From Woeseiaceae bacterium (GTDB lineage Bacteria > Acidobacteriota > Vicinamibacteria > Vicinamibacterales > UBA823): 5,791 nt of DNA. Each line of letters begins with the position of its first letter. The stretch's first letter is position 1. Position numbers and translations under genes: made by a program. The notes beneath the pieces are model-generated. The model was not told the origin of the DNA, did no database searches, and saw nothing but the letters and a program-made list of their open reading frames with translations. The stretch is taken from NCBI GenBank assembly GCA_002696705.1, contig NZSH01000026.1, positions 5,082-10,872 of the forward strand. Reading direction: 5' to 3'. Of this stretch, positions 1 through 5,575 are shown piece by piece.

Positions 1-103
1 TGATTAATAAACCTACAAGTACCAACACCGTCGGCATAAAAAATGGCTGCCAGACGAATCCATCAACGGTGATTACCTGACTGGTTAGGTTTGCTAAATC
101 CAT
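1..103 (-). CDS. Amino-acid carrier protein, probable AGCS (sodium:alanine symporter) family; N-terminal fragment
   Basis: Only the first 34 codons are present; the gene runs off the left edge. The ATG is fixed by an ideal Shine-Dalgarno sequence nine bases upstream. The visible protein begins with a short polar segment, then DGFVWQPFFMPTVLVLVGLL, where an aromatic/proline stretch leads into a hydrophobic helix. This resembles the start of AGCS carriers, which typically open with a short helix, a V-W-x-P-type motif and a first membrane helix. Members import alanine or glycine with Na+ across the inner membrane. It follows the NSS transporter gene after 42 bases on the same strand, so the two may share a transcript. 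The family call rests on a very short stretch and could be wrong; that it is the start of a polytopic inner-membrane protein is safer. Confidence 0.5.
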   Translation of the reverse strand, partial: MDLANLTSQVITVDGFVWQPFFMPTVLVLVGLLI

Positions 104-112
104 CCTTAGAGT

Positions 113-118
113 CCTCCT
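113..118 (-). promoter_or_regulatory. Ribosome binding site of the partial AGCS-like gene
   Basis: On the minus strand this reads AGGAGG, a perfect match to the anti-Shine-Dalgarno core, with nine bases before the ATG at 103. It settles the start of the truncated gene. It also shows that the gene can be translated independently of the upstream transporter gene. Confidence 0.8.
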
Positions 119-145
119 AGTGGCTGTTTCCGATTCAGTAGCACT

Positions 146-1513
146 TTAAACGATCATCGACCTAATATTCATAAAAATGATCACAAAAATAGCAAGGGGA
201 CACGCGTAGCGGACCATCCAACCCCAGAGCTTGGGATTGGGGAACCAGGCTTGCTCAGCCAATAATTCCTCTAGGGCGCTATCGATGCGCCAGACATAAC
301 CGACAAATATTGCCGTAATAAGGCCTCCAATTGGAAGGGCAAAGTCGTTCCAGACTGTAATCATGAGACTTTGAAAGTCCATGCCAATGCCTGGTAAATC
401 GCTAAAGAAACTTGAGGCACCCATCGCTAGTGCTGAGGGCACCGCGAGAGCAAAAGTAGCGGTTGTCACAATAACGACTGCCCGCTTTCGACTCCAACCA
501 TGACTGTCGATAAAGTGTGCCACCGGCACTTCTAACAGTGAAATGGCTGAAGTAAGTGCTGCCAATGCAAGTAAAATAAAGAAGGCCGCTCCAAAGAACT
601 GCCCGCCAGGGAGAGTGGCGAATAGTCGTGGTAACACCATAAAGATGAGTCCCGGACCGGTGGAAGTTGGGTCAAATCCAGGAATTGAGAATCCAGACGG
701 GAAGATTACGAAACCAGCCAATAGGGCAAGACTAGTATCTAAGGCTACAACCATGATCGCCGATTTTGCGATACCTTCACGCTTGGTGAGGTAACTCCCA
801 TAAACCAGCATTGTTCCAAGACCTAAACTCAAGGAAAAGAACGCCTGTCCGAGTGCCGCATTCAGGGCGCCGAAACTCATCATCTTGCTGAAATCTGGTT
901 TCAAGTAGTAGGCAAGACCCTCGGCAGCGCCAGGAAGCGTGCTGGCGTGCCAAGCCAGCACGACCAGTAAGATGGCCAGCACTGGCATCAATAACTTCGA
1001 CACACGCTCGATACCAGCACGAATACCGCCAAGAATGATACCGGCTGTCGCGGCAAGCATCACGAAGGTAAAGAATAAACTTGAAGGAGCATGACTGGTA
1101 AAATCAGTAAAAAATGTTGCGCTTTCAACCGCATCACCACTGACTGCACCACTCGCACTGAACCAAATGTAGGCCAGGGCCCACCCTGCTACGACAGAGT
1201 AGAACGATAAAACACCAAATCCCGCTGCCACACCGAGTCCACCCGCCATCCACCATCGTGTGCCAGGTCGAAGCTTTGCGTAAGCACCAACTGGGTCGCT
1301 TTGAGTGCGTCGACCGATTGCCAATTCGGCAATCATGATAGGTAGACAGATGAATATCACACAGACGAGATAGACGAGCACAAACGCAGCACCACCGTTC
1401 TCACCAACTCTCGTCGGAAAACCCCAAATGTTACCGAGGCCGACTGCTGATCCAGCTCCAGCTAGGACGAAGCCAACTCGCGATCCCCACGTGCCTCGGT
1501 CTGACATTGACAT
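146..1513 (-). CDS. Sodium-dependent transporter, NSS (neurotransmitter:sodium symporter / SNF) family
   Basis: An inner-membrane Na+-coupled symporter, probably for an amino acid, of the LeuT/MhsT/Tyt1 group. The protein is 455 residues with about 11 hydrophobic helices and ends right after helix 11, as in many bacterial members. Helix 1 carries the Na+/substrate signature AGAGSAVGLGNIWGFP (residues 18-33). Helix 3 has Y105 at the LeuT Y108 position (FYSVVAGW). Helix 6 has the unwound GQAFFSLSLGLG segment (222-233). Helix 8 has T321-S322, matching the LeuT Na2 ligands T354/S355. Helix 7 has D259 where chloride-independent prokaryotic members carry Glu or Asp, which suggests no chloride requirement. 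Position 31 is Gly instead of the gate Arg of LeuT (R30), while the partner Asp (D379, LeuT D404) is kept. The open frame extends 25 codons further upstream, but GGAGG just before 1513 supports this ATG; the ATG at 1507 is a close alternative. The substrate cannot be read from the sequence. Confidence 0.93.
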   Translation of the reverse strand: MSMSDRGTWGSRVGFVLAGAGSAVGLGNIWGFPTRVGENGGAAFVLVYLVCVIFICLPIMIAELAIGRRTQSDPVGAYAKLRPGTRWWMAGGLGVAAGFGVLSFYSVVAGWALAYIWFSASGAVSGDAVESATFFTDFTSHAPSSLFFTFVMLAATAGIILGGIRAGIERVSKLLMPVLAILLVVLAWHASTLPGAAEGLAYYLKPDFSKMMSFGALNAALGQAFFSLSLGLGTMLVYGSYLTKREGIAKSAIMVVALDTSLALLAGFVIFPSGFSIPGFDPTSTGPGLIFMVLPRLFATLPGGQFFGAAFFILLALAALTSAISLLEVPVAHFIDSHGWSRKRAVVIVTTATFALAVPSALAMGASSFFSDLPGIGMDFQSLMITVWNDFALPIGGLITAIFVGYVWRIDSALEELLAEQAWFPNPKLWGWMVRYACPLAIFVIIFMNIRSMIV

Positions 1514-1517
1514 TTTT

Positions 1518-1522
1518 CCTCC
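1518..1522 (-). promoter_or_regulatory. Ribosome binding site of the NSS transporter gene
   Basis: Minus-strand GGAGG lies four bases before the ATG at 1513 and ten bases before a second in-frame ATG at 1507. The spacing is short for the first and slightly long for the second, so either codon may initiate. It argues against the far-upstream start at 1588, whose extra 25 residues are not typical of the family. Confidence 0.7.
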
Positions 1523-1553
1523 AGTGGTTGCCTTAGTAAATGGTGCGCTGCAG

Positions 1554-1582
1554 ATTCTACTTAAATAAGCCTTGCAGCCCAA
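1554..1582 (-). promoter_or_regulatory. Candidate sigma70-like promoter for the NSS transporter gene
   Basis: On the minus strand, TTGGGC (1582-1577) is followed after 17 bases by TAGAAT (1559-1554). The -10 box matches the consensus at five of six positions; the -35 matches only the TTG. Transcription would start near 1547, about 35 bases before the ATG. The -35 lies inside the left arm of the inverted repeat at 1576-1599, so a protein bound there could block or recruit polymerase. This is a visual match only. Confidence 0.35.
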
Positions 1583-1599
1583 ATACAACGTTTTGGGCT
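1576..1599. repeat. Inverted repeat between two divergent promoters (possible operator)
   Basis: A perfect 8-base inverted repeat, AGCCCAAA (1576-1583) and TTTGGGCT (1592-1599), is separated by eight bases. A second, mutually exclusive pairing joins AAATAAGCC (1563-1571) with GGCTTATTT (1596-1604). The dyad covers the candidate -35 of the leftward promoter and ends three bases before the candidate -35 of the rightward one. That placement suits a dimeric regulator's operator. A hairpin in RNA is the alternative if transcripts cross the site. No T-run follows the repeat on either strand, so it does not look like an intrinsic terminator. Confidence 0.6.
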
Positions 1600-1602
1600 T
1601 AT

Positions 1603-1632
1603 TTGACCTAGTCGGATACTAGTCACTACAAT
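1603..1632 (+). promoter_or_regulatory. Candidate sigma70-like promoter for folD
   Basis: TTGACC (1603-1608) and TACAAT (1627-1632) each match the -35 and -10 consensus at five of six positions, with an 18-base spacer. The start of transcription would fall near 1639, giving folD a leader of about 60 bases. The spacer contains the 6-base direct repeat CTAGTC at 1608-1613 and 1619-1624, set 11 bases apart. This is the best promoter match noticed in the window, by eye only. Confidence 0.5.
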
Positions 1633-1698
1633 TGCTTTAGTTGAAGTTGAGTGTAACCTCGTCCTTCCATTTTGTTTTCGAGAGTTTCCGCAAACCTA

Positions 1699-2637
1699 AT
1701 GTCCGCTAGCATACTTGATGGTAAAGGGTTAGCCGCAACGATCTGTGAAGAGCTGATTCCACGGATCGATGACTTCCTACGTTCTGGCGGCAGGCCTCCC
1801 CAGCTTGGCATCTTGTTAGTTGGTGACAATCCAGCTTCGGAAGTGTATGTGCGTAATAAGCGACGTAGGGCGGAAGAGCTCGGCTTGGACGTCGACCTAG
1901 TGCACTTACCGGCAACAGCTTCATTGGATGAGGCTAAACTGACTATTAACCGTTTCAACGAGAGTGAATCTCACGATGGGATTCTCGTGCAGGTGCCAAT
2001 CCCCTTGGGATGGGGGAGTGATGCAAGCAGGGAATTGTTTGAACAAATACATCCAGCCAAGGACGTTGATAGTTTTCATTCCATTAACGTGGGCCGACTG
2101 ATGCAGAACCGAGCGACTCTGATGCCCTGCACCCCATCCGGGATTATCGAGTTACTTTTGAGGTCTGAGATTGCTATCGAAGGACAGCATGCGGTGGTAC
2201 TGGGACGAAGCGAGATCGTTGGAAGACCGCTTGCTATGATGTTGCTTCATCGACATGCGACTGTGACGATTTGTCATTCACGCACCCCTAACCTCGCTTC
2301 CATTGCGGCGACTGCCGATTTACTCGTAGTGGCTGTTGGACGTCCAGTGTTTGTGACACACGACTTCGTAAAACCTGGAGCGACGGTCATAGACGTTGGT
2401 ATAAATCGAATCACCGATCCTGATCTGGTATCAACTCTTATTGCAGCAGATTCTGTCAGGTGGAAAGCGTTTAAACAGCGAGGGTCGATGCTTGTTGGCG
2501 ATGTTCATCCTGATGTGCAAAAGGTTGCGGGCGCCCTAACACCAGTACCTGGAGGTGTTGGACCACTTACTGTTGCGATGTTAATGGTGAATACGGTTGA
2601 GGCGGCGACCGCTCGATTGCTTTCGAACACTTCCTGA
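1699..2637 (+). CDS. folD: Bifunctional 5,10-methylene-tetrahydrofolate dehydrogenase / methenyl-tetrahydrofolate cyclohydrolase
   Basis: A cytosolic enzyme that oxidises methylene-THF to methenyl-THF with NAD(P)+ and hydrolyses it to 10-formyl-THF, feeding purine and formyl-Met synthesis. The family's catalytic residues are all visible: Y50 and K54 (SEVYVRNK), Q98 (GILVQVPIPL) and D124 (KDVDSF, usually DVDGF). The Rossmann domain shows VVLGRSEIVGRPLAMMLL (166-183), a HSRT segment (193-196) and ADLLVVAVG (206-214). The C-terminus has TPVPGGVGPLT (281-291). At 312 residues it is longer than the usual 280-300. The extra length includes about 20 residues near 245-265, between GINR and GDVHPD. 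The ATG at 1699 is chosen because it starts just ahead of the conserved ILDGK; an in-frame TTG at 1672 would add nine unconserved residues. No good Shine-Dalgarno sequence precedes it. The gene stands alone on the plus strand, divergent from the transporter gene and convergent with coaE. Confidence 0.96.
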   Translation: MSASILDGKGLAATICEELIPRIDDFLRSGGRPPQLGILLVGDNPASEVYVRNKRRRAEELGLDVDLVHLPATASLDEAKLTINRFNESESHDGILVQVPIPLGWGSDASRELFEQIHPAKDVDSFHSINVGRLMQNRATLMPCTPSGIIELLLRSEIAIEGQHAVVLGRSEIVGRPLAMMLLHRHATVTICHSRTPNLASIAATADLLVVAVGRPVFVTHDFVKPGATVIDVGINRITDPDLVSTLIAADSVRWKAFKQRGSMLVGDVHPDVQKVAGALTPVPGGVGPLTVAMLMVNTVEAATARLLSNTS

Positions 2638-2644
2638 CGAGTGT

Positions 2645-2663
2645 GTGACCTTTTATAGGTCAC
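2645..2663. terminator. Small hairpin in the folD/coaE convergent junction (weak terminator candidate)
   Basis: GTGACC (2645-2650) pairs with GGTCAC (2658-2663) around a 7-base loop. It starts eight bases after the folD stop, and one arm lies inside the last coaE codons, with the coaE stop in the loop. No clear T-run follows on either strand, so it is not a canonical intrinsic terminator. It may still mark or help transcript ends between two genes only 15 bases apart. Confidence 0.3.
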
Positions 2664-3240
2664 GAAAAATCTGCTCAACTTGTTTGTGGGTATCATCGAT
2701 TGAATCATCCGTACGGATGACAATGTCAGCACGTGCAATCTTCTGTTCTGTGGTCCACTGAGTTGCTATTCGTTGTTTAGCCTCCGACTCAGTGATGCTG
2801 TCGCGAGCCATCAATCGCTCAAGTTGTATCTGAGGGTCGCAGGAGACAACGAGGATACGTTTGAATTCCTTGTCGTGTCCGGTTTCGAACAATAGTGGTA
2901 TGGCCGCGATCGCGGCACGTTTGCCATTTGTTTCACATTCGAGCAGCCAGTCTTTAATAGCCGAGTACACGCTAGGATGGATAATGGATTCAAGGGTTTT
3001 CCGTGCGGCAGAGTCGACAAACACCTTTTTTCCAAGTGTCGTGCGGTCGATTCGGCCATCATCTCTCAAAATGTTTGTTCCGAAACAAGTCACGATTTGA
3101 GCGAAGGATTCCGTTCCAGGCTGGACAGCTTGCCGCGCTAGAAGATCAGCATCTATAGTTGGTAGGCCTAGAGACGCGAAGTGGGCAAGAACGACACTTT
3201 TCCCTGTCGCGATGCCGCCAGTCAATCCAATTGTGAGCAT
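2653..3240 (-). CDS. coaE: Dephospho-CoA kinase
   Basis: Catalyses the last step of coenzyme A synthesis, ATP-dependent phosphorylation of the ribose 3'-hydroxyl of dephospho-CoA, in the cytosol. The protein is 195 residues, normal for the family. It starts with the P-loop GLTGGIATGKS (5-15), where Ala replaces the more common Gly after GGI. It continues with the IDAD motif (29-32), GRID and LGKKVF (62-74), IIHP (86-89), IPLLFETG (114-121), and the lid helix RDSITESEAKQRIATQ (146-161) with R146 and R157. A degenerate ADIVI segment (171-175) is followed by an acidic linker and a final helix, as expected. It begins 33 bases after the lapB stop and is the last gene of the minus-strand cluster. 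No strong Shine-Dalgarno sequence is seen before the ATG, so translation may depend on the upstream gene or on a weak site. Confidence 0.95.
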   Translation of the reverse strand: MLTIGLTGGIATGKSVVLAHFASLGLPTIDADLLARQAVQPGTESFAQIVTCFGTNILRDDGRIDRTTLGKKVFVDSAARKTLESIIHPSVYSAIKDWLLECETNGKRAAIAAIPLLFETGHDKEFKRILVVSCDPQIQLERLMARDSITESEAKQRIATQWTTEQKIARADIVIRTDDSIDDTHKQVEQIFRDL

Positions 3241-3273
3241 AATTCAAACCGAGAACTCGCTTTAGTCTGCAGT

Positions 3274-4497
3274 CTATTCACGAGGTTCAGCGTCTTCTGT
3301 TTCAGCTGGGGCAATAATCTCTTCCAAGAAAGTATTCCACTCGTGACAGTTCGGGCACTGCCAAAGTAGCTCTGTGCTTCGATATCGACATTGCATGCAG
3401 ATGTGCGGGTCAAGGTAAAAGATCGATTTCTTGGTCAGTTCCATATAACGCTTGACGAGAATCGATTGGAGTTGGAGCTCTATTAAGACGTTCCAAATAG
3501 TTTGATGTATCGAAAGCGAGTGCGGGTTGTAGATGATCGCTTCAAAAAGTATCTCTAGAGCGTTTTCAGCATCTTTCTGTTCGAGCAAGTGTCGTCCCAA
3601 AGCTAGTCGTGCTCGCCAATCTTTTTTATTGGCGTTGATGAGGTCCTGACACAAGGTCTGAAATTTGTTTAATGACCCAAGTTGTGAATAAATTTCTCTT
3701 AGCCGATCAAATACGAGATACGCTCGATCTGGTGCGACATCGACAAGGCGCTCCCACGTCTCAGCAGCACCTGCTACGTTACCCGATATCAGTTGGGCAT
3801 CACCAAGATGTAAATAAGCGGGGATAGTTTGTTCGCTGAGTTCGATTGCTGTTTCGAAATAATGTTTAGCTTCCACGCGATTTTGTTGTTGTTGGGCAAC
3901 TAGTCCAAGTTCATTTTTGAGAAAGGCTAGAATAGGCTTGTTTTCGTGGGAATCATTGTTATCGAGTGCCATCGCTTTTTCACGAGCATTATGTGCTAAC
4001 TCCCATTGATGTTGTTCCTCGTATAGTTTTTCCAGATTTATTAGTGCGTACCGATTGTTCGAATCCAGTCGAAGTACTTCGTCGAAGGCCTCTAGGGCTC
4101 TATCTAGAAATCCACCTCTCTTGAAGTCTAATCCTAGACAAAGTAGTACGTAGGCGTGCTCAATGGTGTTTAAGTTGGGTCTTTGCAATAGTTTTTGATG
4201 CATATGGATTGCACGGCCAACTTGACCCTTTTCTCGGTAAAGATTTCCGAGAATCATGTGAATTTCGATGGCCTCCGTGTCAAGACTAATCGCTTTCTTG
4301 AGCTCCTCTATTGCTAGATCGGGTTGGTTGGAAACCATAAAGTTTAAACCGAGTATGTAATGAGGGGATTGTTTTGTTTTCCTCCGATCAATCCAGCGAC
4401 CTCCTCGAAGTTTGTAGCGCTCCCAGAACTTACCGATGGTGATTCCAGCCAATAAGGTAAATAGAATGACGAGTATTAATGAGGAGCCAGTAGCCAT
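3274..4497 (-). CDS. lapB: LapB/YciM-like tetratricopeptide protein with C-terminal zinc ribbon
   Basis: A predicted inner-membrane-anchored adaptor. In E. coli, LapB hands LpxC to the FtsH protease and so limits lipid A synthesis. The 407-residue protein (E. coli: 389) has an N-terminal membrane helix (about 5-22), a basic linker, TPR repeats from about residue 47 to 350, and a rubredoxin-like zinc ribbon with C367-x2-C370-x10-C381-x2-C384. The first repeats match the LapB pattern closely: YILGLNFMVSNQPDLAIEEL (47-66), then the helix pair with LGNLYREKGQVGRAIHMHQ (83-101). The C-terminal ribbon (CMQCRYRSTELLWQCPNC) keeps the LapB spacing and the W before the second Cys pair, followed by an acidic tail. 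No LapA-like gene is adjacent, unlike in enterobacteria. It sits 23 bases after kdsD and 33 before coaE, on one strand, in an LPS-synthesis setting that supports the function. Architecture is certain; the LpxC/FtsH role is by homology. Confidence 0.88.
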   Translation of the reverse strand: MATGSSLILVILFTLLAGITIGKFWERYKLRGGRWIDRRKTKQSPHYILGLNFMVSNQPDLAIEELKKAISLDTEAIEIHMILGNLYREKGQVGRAIHMHQKLLQRPNLNTIEHAYVLLCLGLDFKRGGFLDRALEAFDEVLRLDSNNRYALINLEKLYEEQHQWELAHNAREKAMALDNNDSHENKPILAFLKNELGLVAQQQQNRVEAKHYFETAIELSEQTIPAYLHLGDAQLISGNVAGAAETWERLVDVAPDRAYLVFDRLREIYSQLGSLNKFQTLCQDLINANKKDWRARLALGRHLLEQKDAENALEILFEAIIYNPHSLSIHQTIWNVLIELQLQSILVKRYMELTKKSIFYLDPHICMQCRYRSTELLWQCPNCHEWNTFLEEIIAPAETEDAEPRE

Positions 4498-4520
4498 TAG
4501 TCGGTCGTTGCTTCAGAGTG

Positions 4521-5510
4521 CTAGAACAGTTCTGTTCGCCAAAGGTCGTGTAGGTGTAGGACTCCCTTAATGGTGTTTTCGTGATTCACCACAACAACGG
4601 ACGTGATCTTGTGATCCTCCAGAACCTTAAGTGCCTGAACTGCGAGCATGGTAGGTGGGATTGTGATCGGTTTCTTGGTCATAATGTCGGCGGCAATATT
4701 CTCGAGAATGGTTTGGTTGTCTCCCATATGTCGACGCAGGTCGCCGTCTGTTATAAGGCCAAGTAAGTGATGGTCATTATCTGCTACACAGGTCATCCCC
4801 AATCCCTTACTGGACATTTCGTAAATCACATCACGCATCGGCGTGTTATATGTGACGCAAGGTAGCTGTTTCTCTGTGTGCATTAATTGGTCGACGCTCA
4901 TCAGTCGTTTGCCGAGTTTTCCACCGGGATGCAGATTGGCGAAGTCTTTCTCGTGAAAACCTTTCCGAACGAGTAGGGCCATTGCGAGGGCATCGCCTAA
5001 CGCTAATGCTGCGGTCGTACTTGCCGTAGGGACTAAATTAAGAGGGCAGGCTTCCTCACTGACATGACATGAGAGCGTTACATCGGCAGCTTGACCGATG
5101 GGAGATTCTGGATTACCTGTGATTGCAATTAATTTGGCGTCAAGTCGCCGGATCGCTTCGAGTAATCTAATAATTTCCTCTGTTTCGCCACTGTAAGATA
5201 AAGCGAGTACGACGTCATCATCTTGAACCACACCGAGGTCGCCATGAATGGCTTCTGCTGGGTGTAGGAAAAATGCCGGTGTGCCCGTGCTGGCAAGGGT
5301 GGCTGCAATTTTCTTGCAGATAATGCCTGACTTGCCAACCCCGGTTACAATGACACGTCCACGACACGTGAATAGGCAGTCAACGGCTTCTCTGAACTGA
5401 CCGTCAAGGCCTTCGATTAGGCCAAGAATGGCAGCTGCTTCTGTTTCGAGAACCTTACGCGCCAACTCTTGTTCACCGTCGGCACCTTTGTTCGATAGGT
5501 TGGCTACCAT
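4521..5510 (-). CDS. kdsD: D-arabinose-5-phosphate isomerase (SIS domain plus two CBS domains)
   Basis: Interconverts ribulose-5-phosphate and arabinose-5-phosphate, the first committed step to Kdo, in the cytosol. From this ATG the protein is 329 residues, against 328 for E. coli KdsD. The SIS domain (about 35-180) carries VTGVGKSGII and LALSYSGETEEII. The residues implicated in catalysis in E. coli (K59, H88, E111, H193) align one for one with K60, H89 (IHGDLG), E112 and H194 (NLHPGG). Two CBS domains follow (about 205-260 and 275-329), including GLITDGDLRRH. A GTG at 5540 would add ten residues; I prefer the ATG because it makes the protein collinear with E. coli. Neither start has a well-placed Shine-Dalgarno sequence. 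It lies directly after kdsA, which makes kdsD more likely than the gutQ or kpsF paralogues. No phosphatase domain (KdsC) is fused or adjacent. Confidence 0.93.
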   Translation of the reverse strand: MVANLSNKGADGEQELARKVLETEAAAILGLIEGLDGQFREAVDCLFTCRGRVIVTGVGKSGIICKKIAATLASTGTPAFFLHPAEAIHGDLGVVQDDDVVLALSYSGETEEIIRLLEAIRRLDAKLIAITGNPESPIGQAADVTLSCHVSEEACPLNLVPTASTTAALALGDALAMALLVRKGFHEKDFANLHPGGKLGKRLMSVDQLMHTEKQLPCVTYNTPMRDVIYEMSSKGLGMTCVADNDHHLLGLITDGDLRRHMGDNQTILENIAADIMTKKPITIPPTMLAVQALKVLEDHKITSVVVVNHENTIKGVLHLHDLWRTELF

Positions 5511-5575
5511 GCTTGATTCGTTGAGATTATCTTTCTCCACAGATCATCGTCAGGCTGATTAATCTAACCTGCTCC

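Noticed and set aside
119..145. Small imperfect stem between the NSS stop and the AGCS-like gene
   Set aside because: Only four plus three pairs with an internal loop and no T-run; too weak to call a terminator.
543..794. Plus-strand open frame of 83 codons inside the NSS gene
   Set aside because: It lies antisense to a strongly conserved transporter gene, and its translation is low-complexity with no recognisable motif; it is a shadow frame.
1514..1588. 25-residue N-terminal extension of the NSS protein
   Set aside because: GGAGG immediately before the ATG at 1513 and the usual NSS N-terminus (SDRGTWGSR...) support the shorter protein; the extension also runs through the candidate promoter and into the inverted repeat.
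1672..1698. TTG start adding nine residues to FolD
   Set aside because: The extra residues are not family-like, TTG is a rare start, no ribosome binding site supports it, and the ATG at 1699 sits at the expected place before ILDGK.
2811..3062. Minus-strand 83-codon open frame overlapping coaE
   Set aside because: It is a frame-shifted shadow of coaE with no recognisable domain.
4523..4533. Palindrome AGAAC-A-GTTCT at the kdsD 3' end
   Set aside because: A one-base centre cannot form a hairpin loop without losing pairs, and it lies in coding sequence; chance is the simplest explanation.
5526..5546. Six-codon open frame ATG ATC TGT ... TAA overlapping the kdsD GTG
   Set aside because: It is too short to judge, its distance from AAGGAG is about 24 bases, and it has no leader-peptide features such as codon runs or an attenuator.
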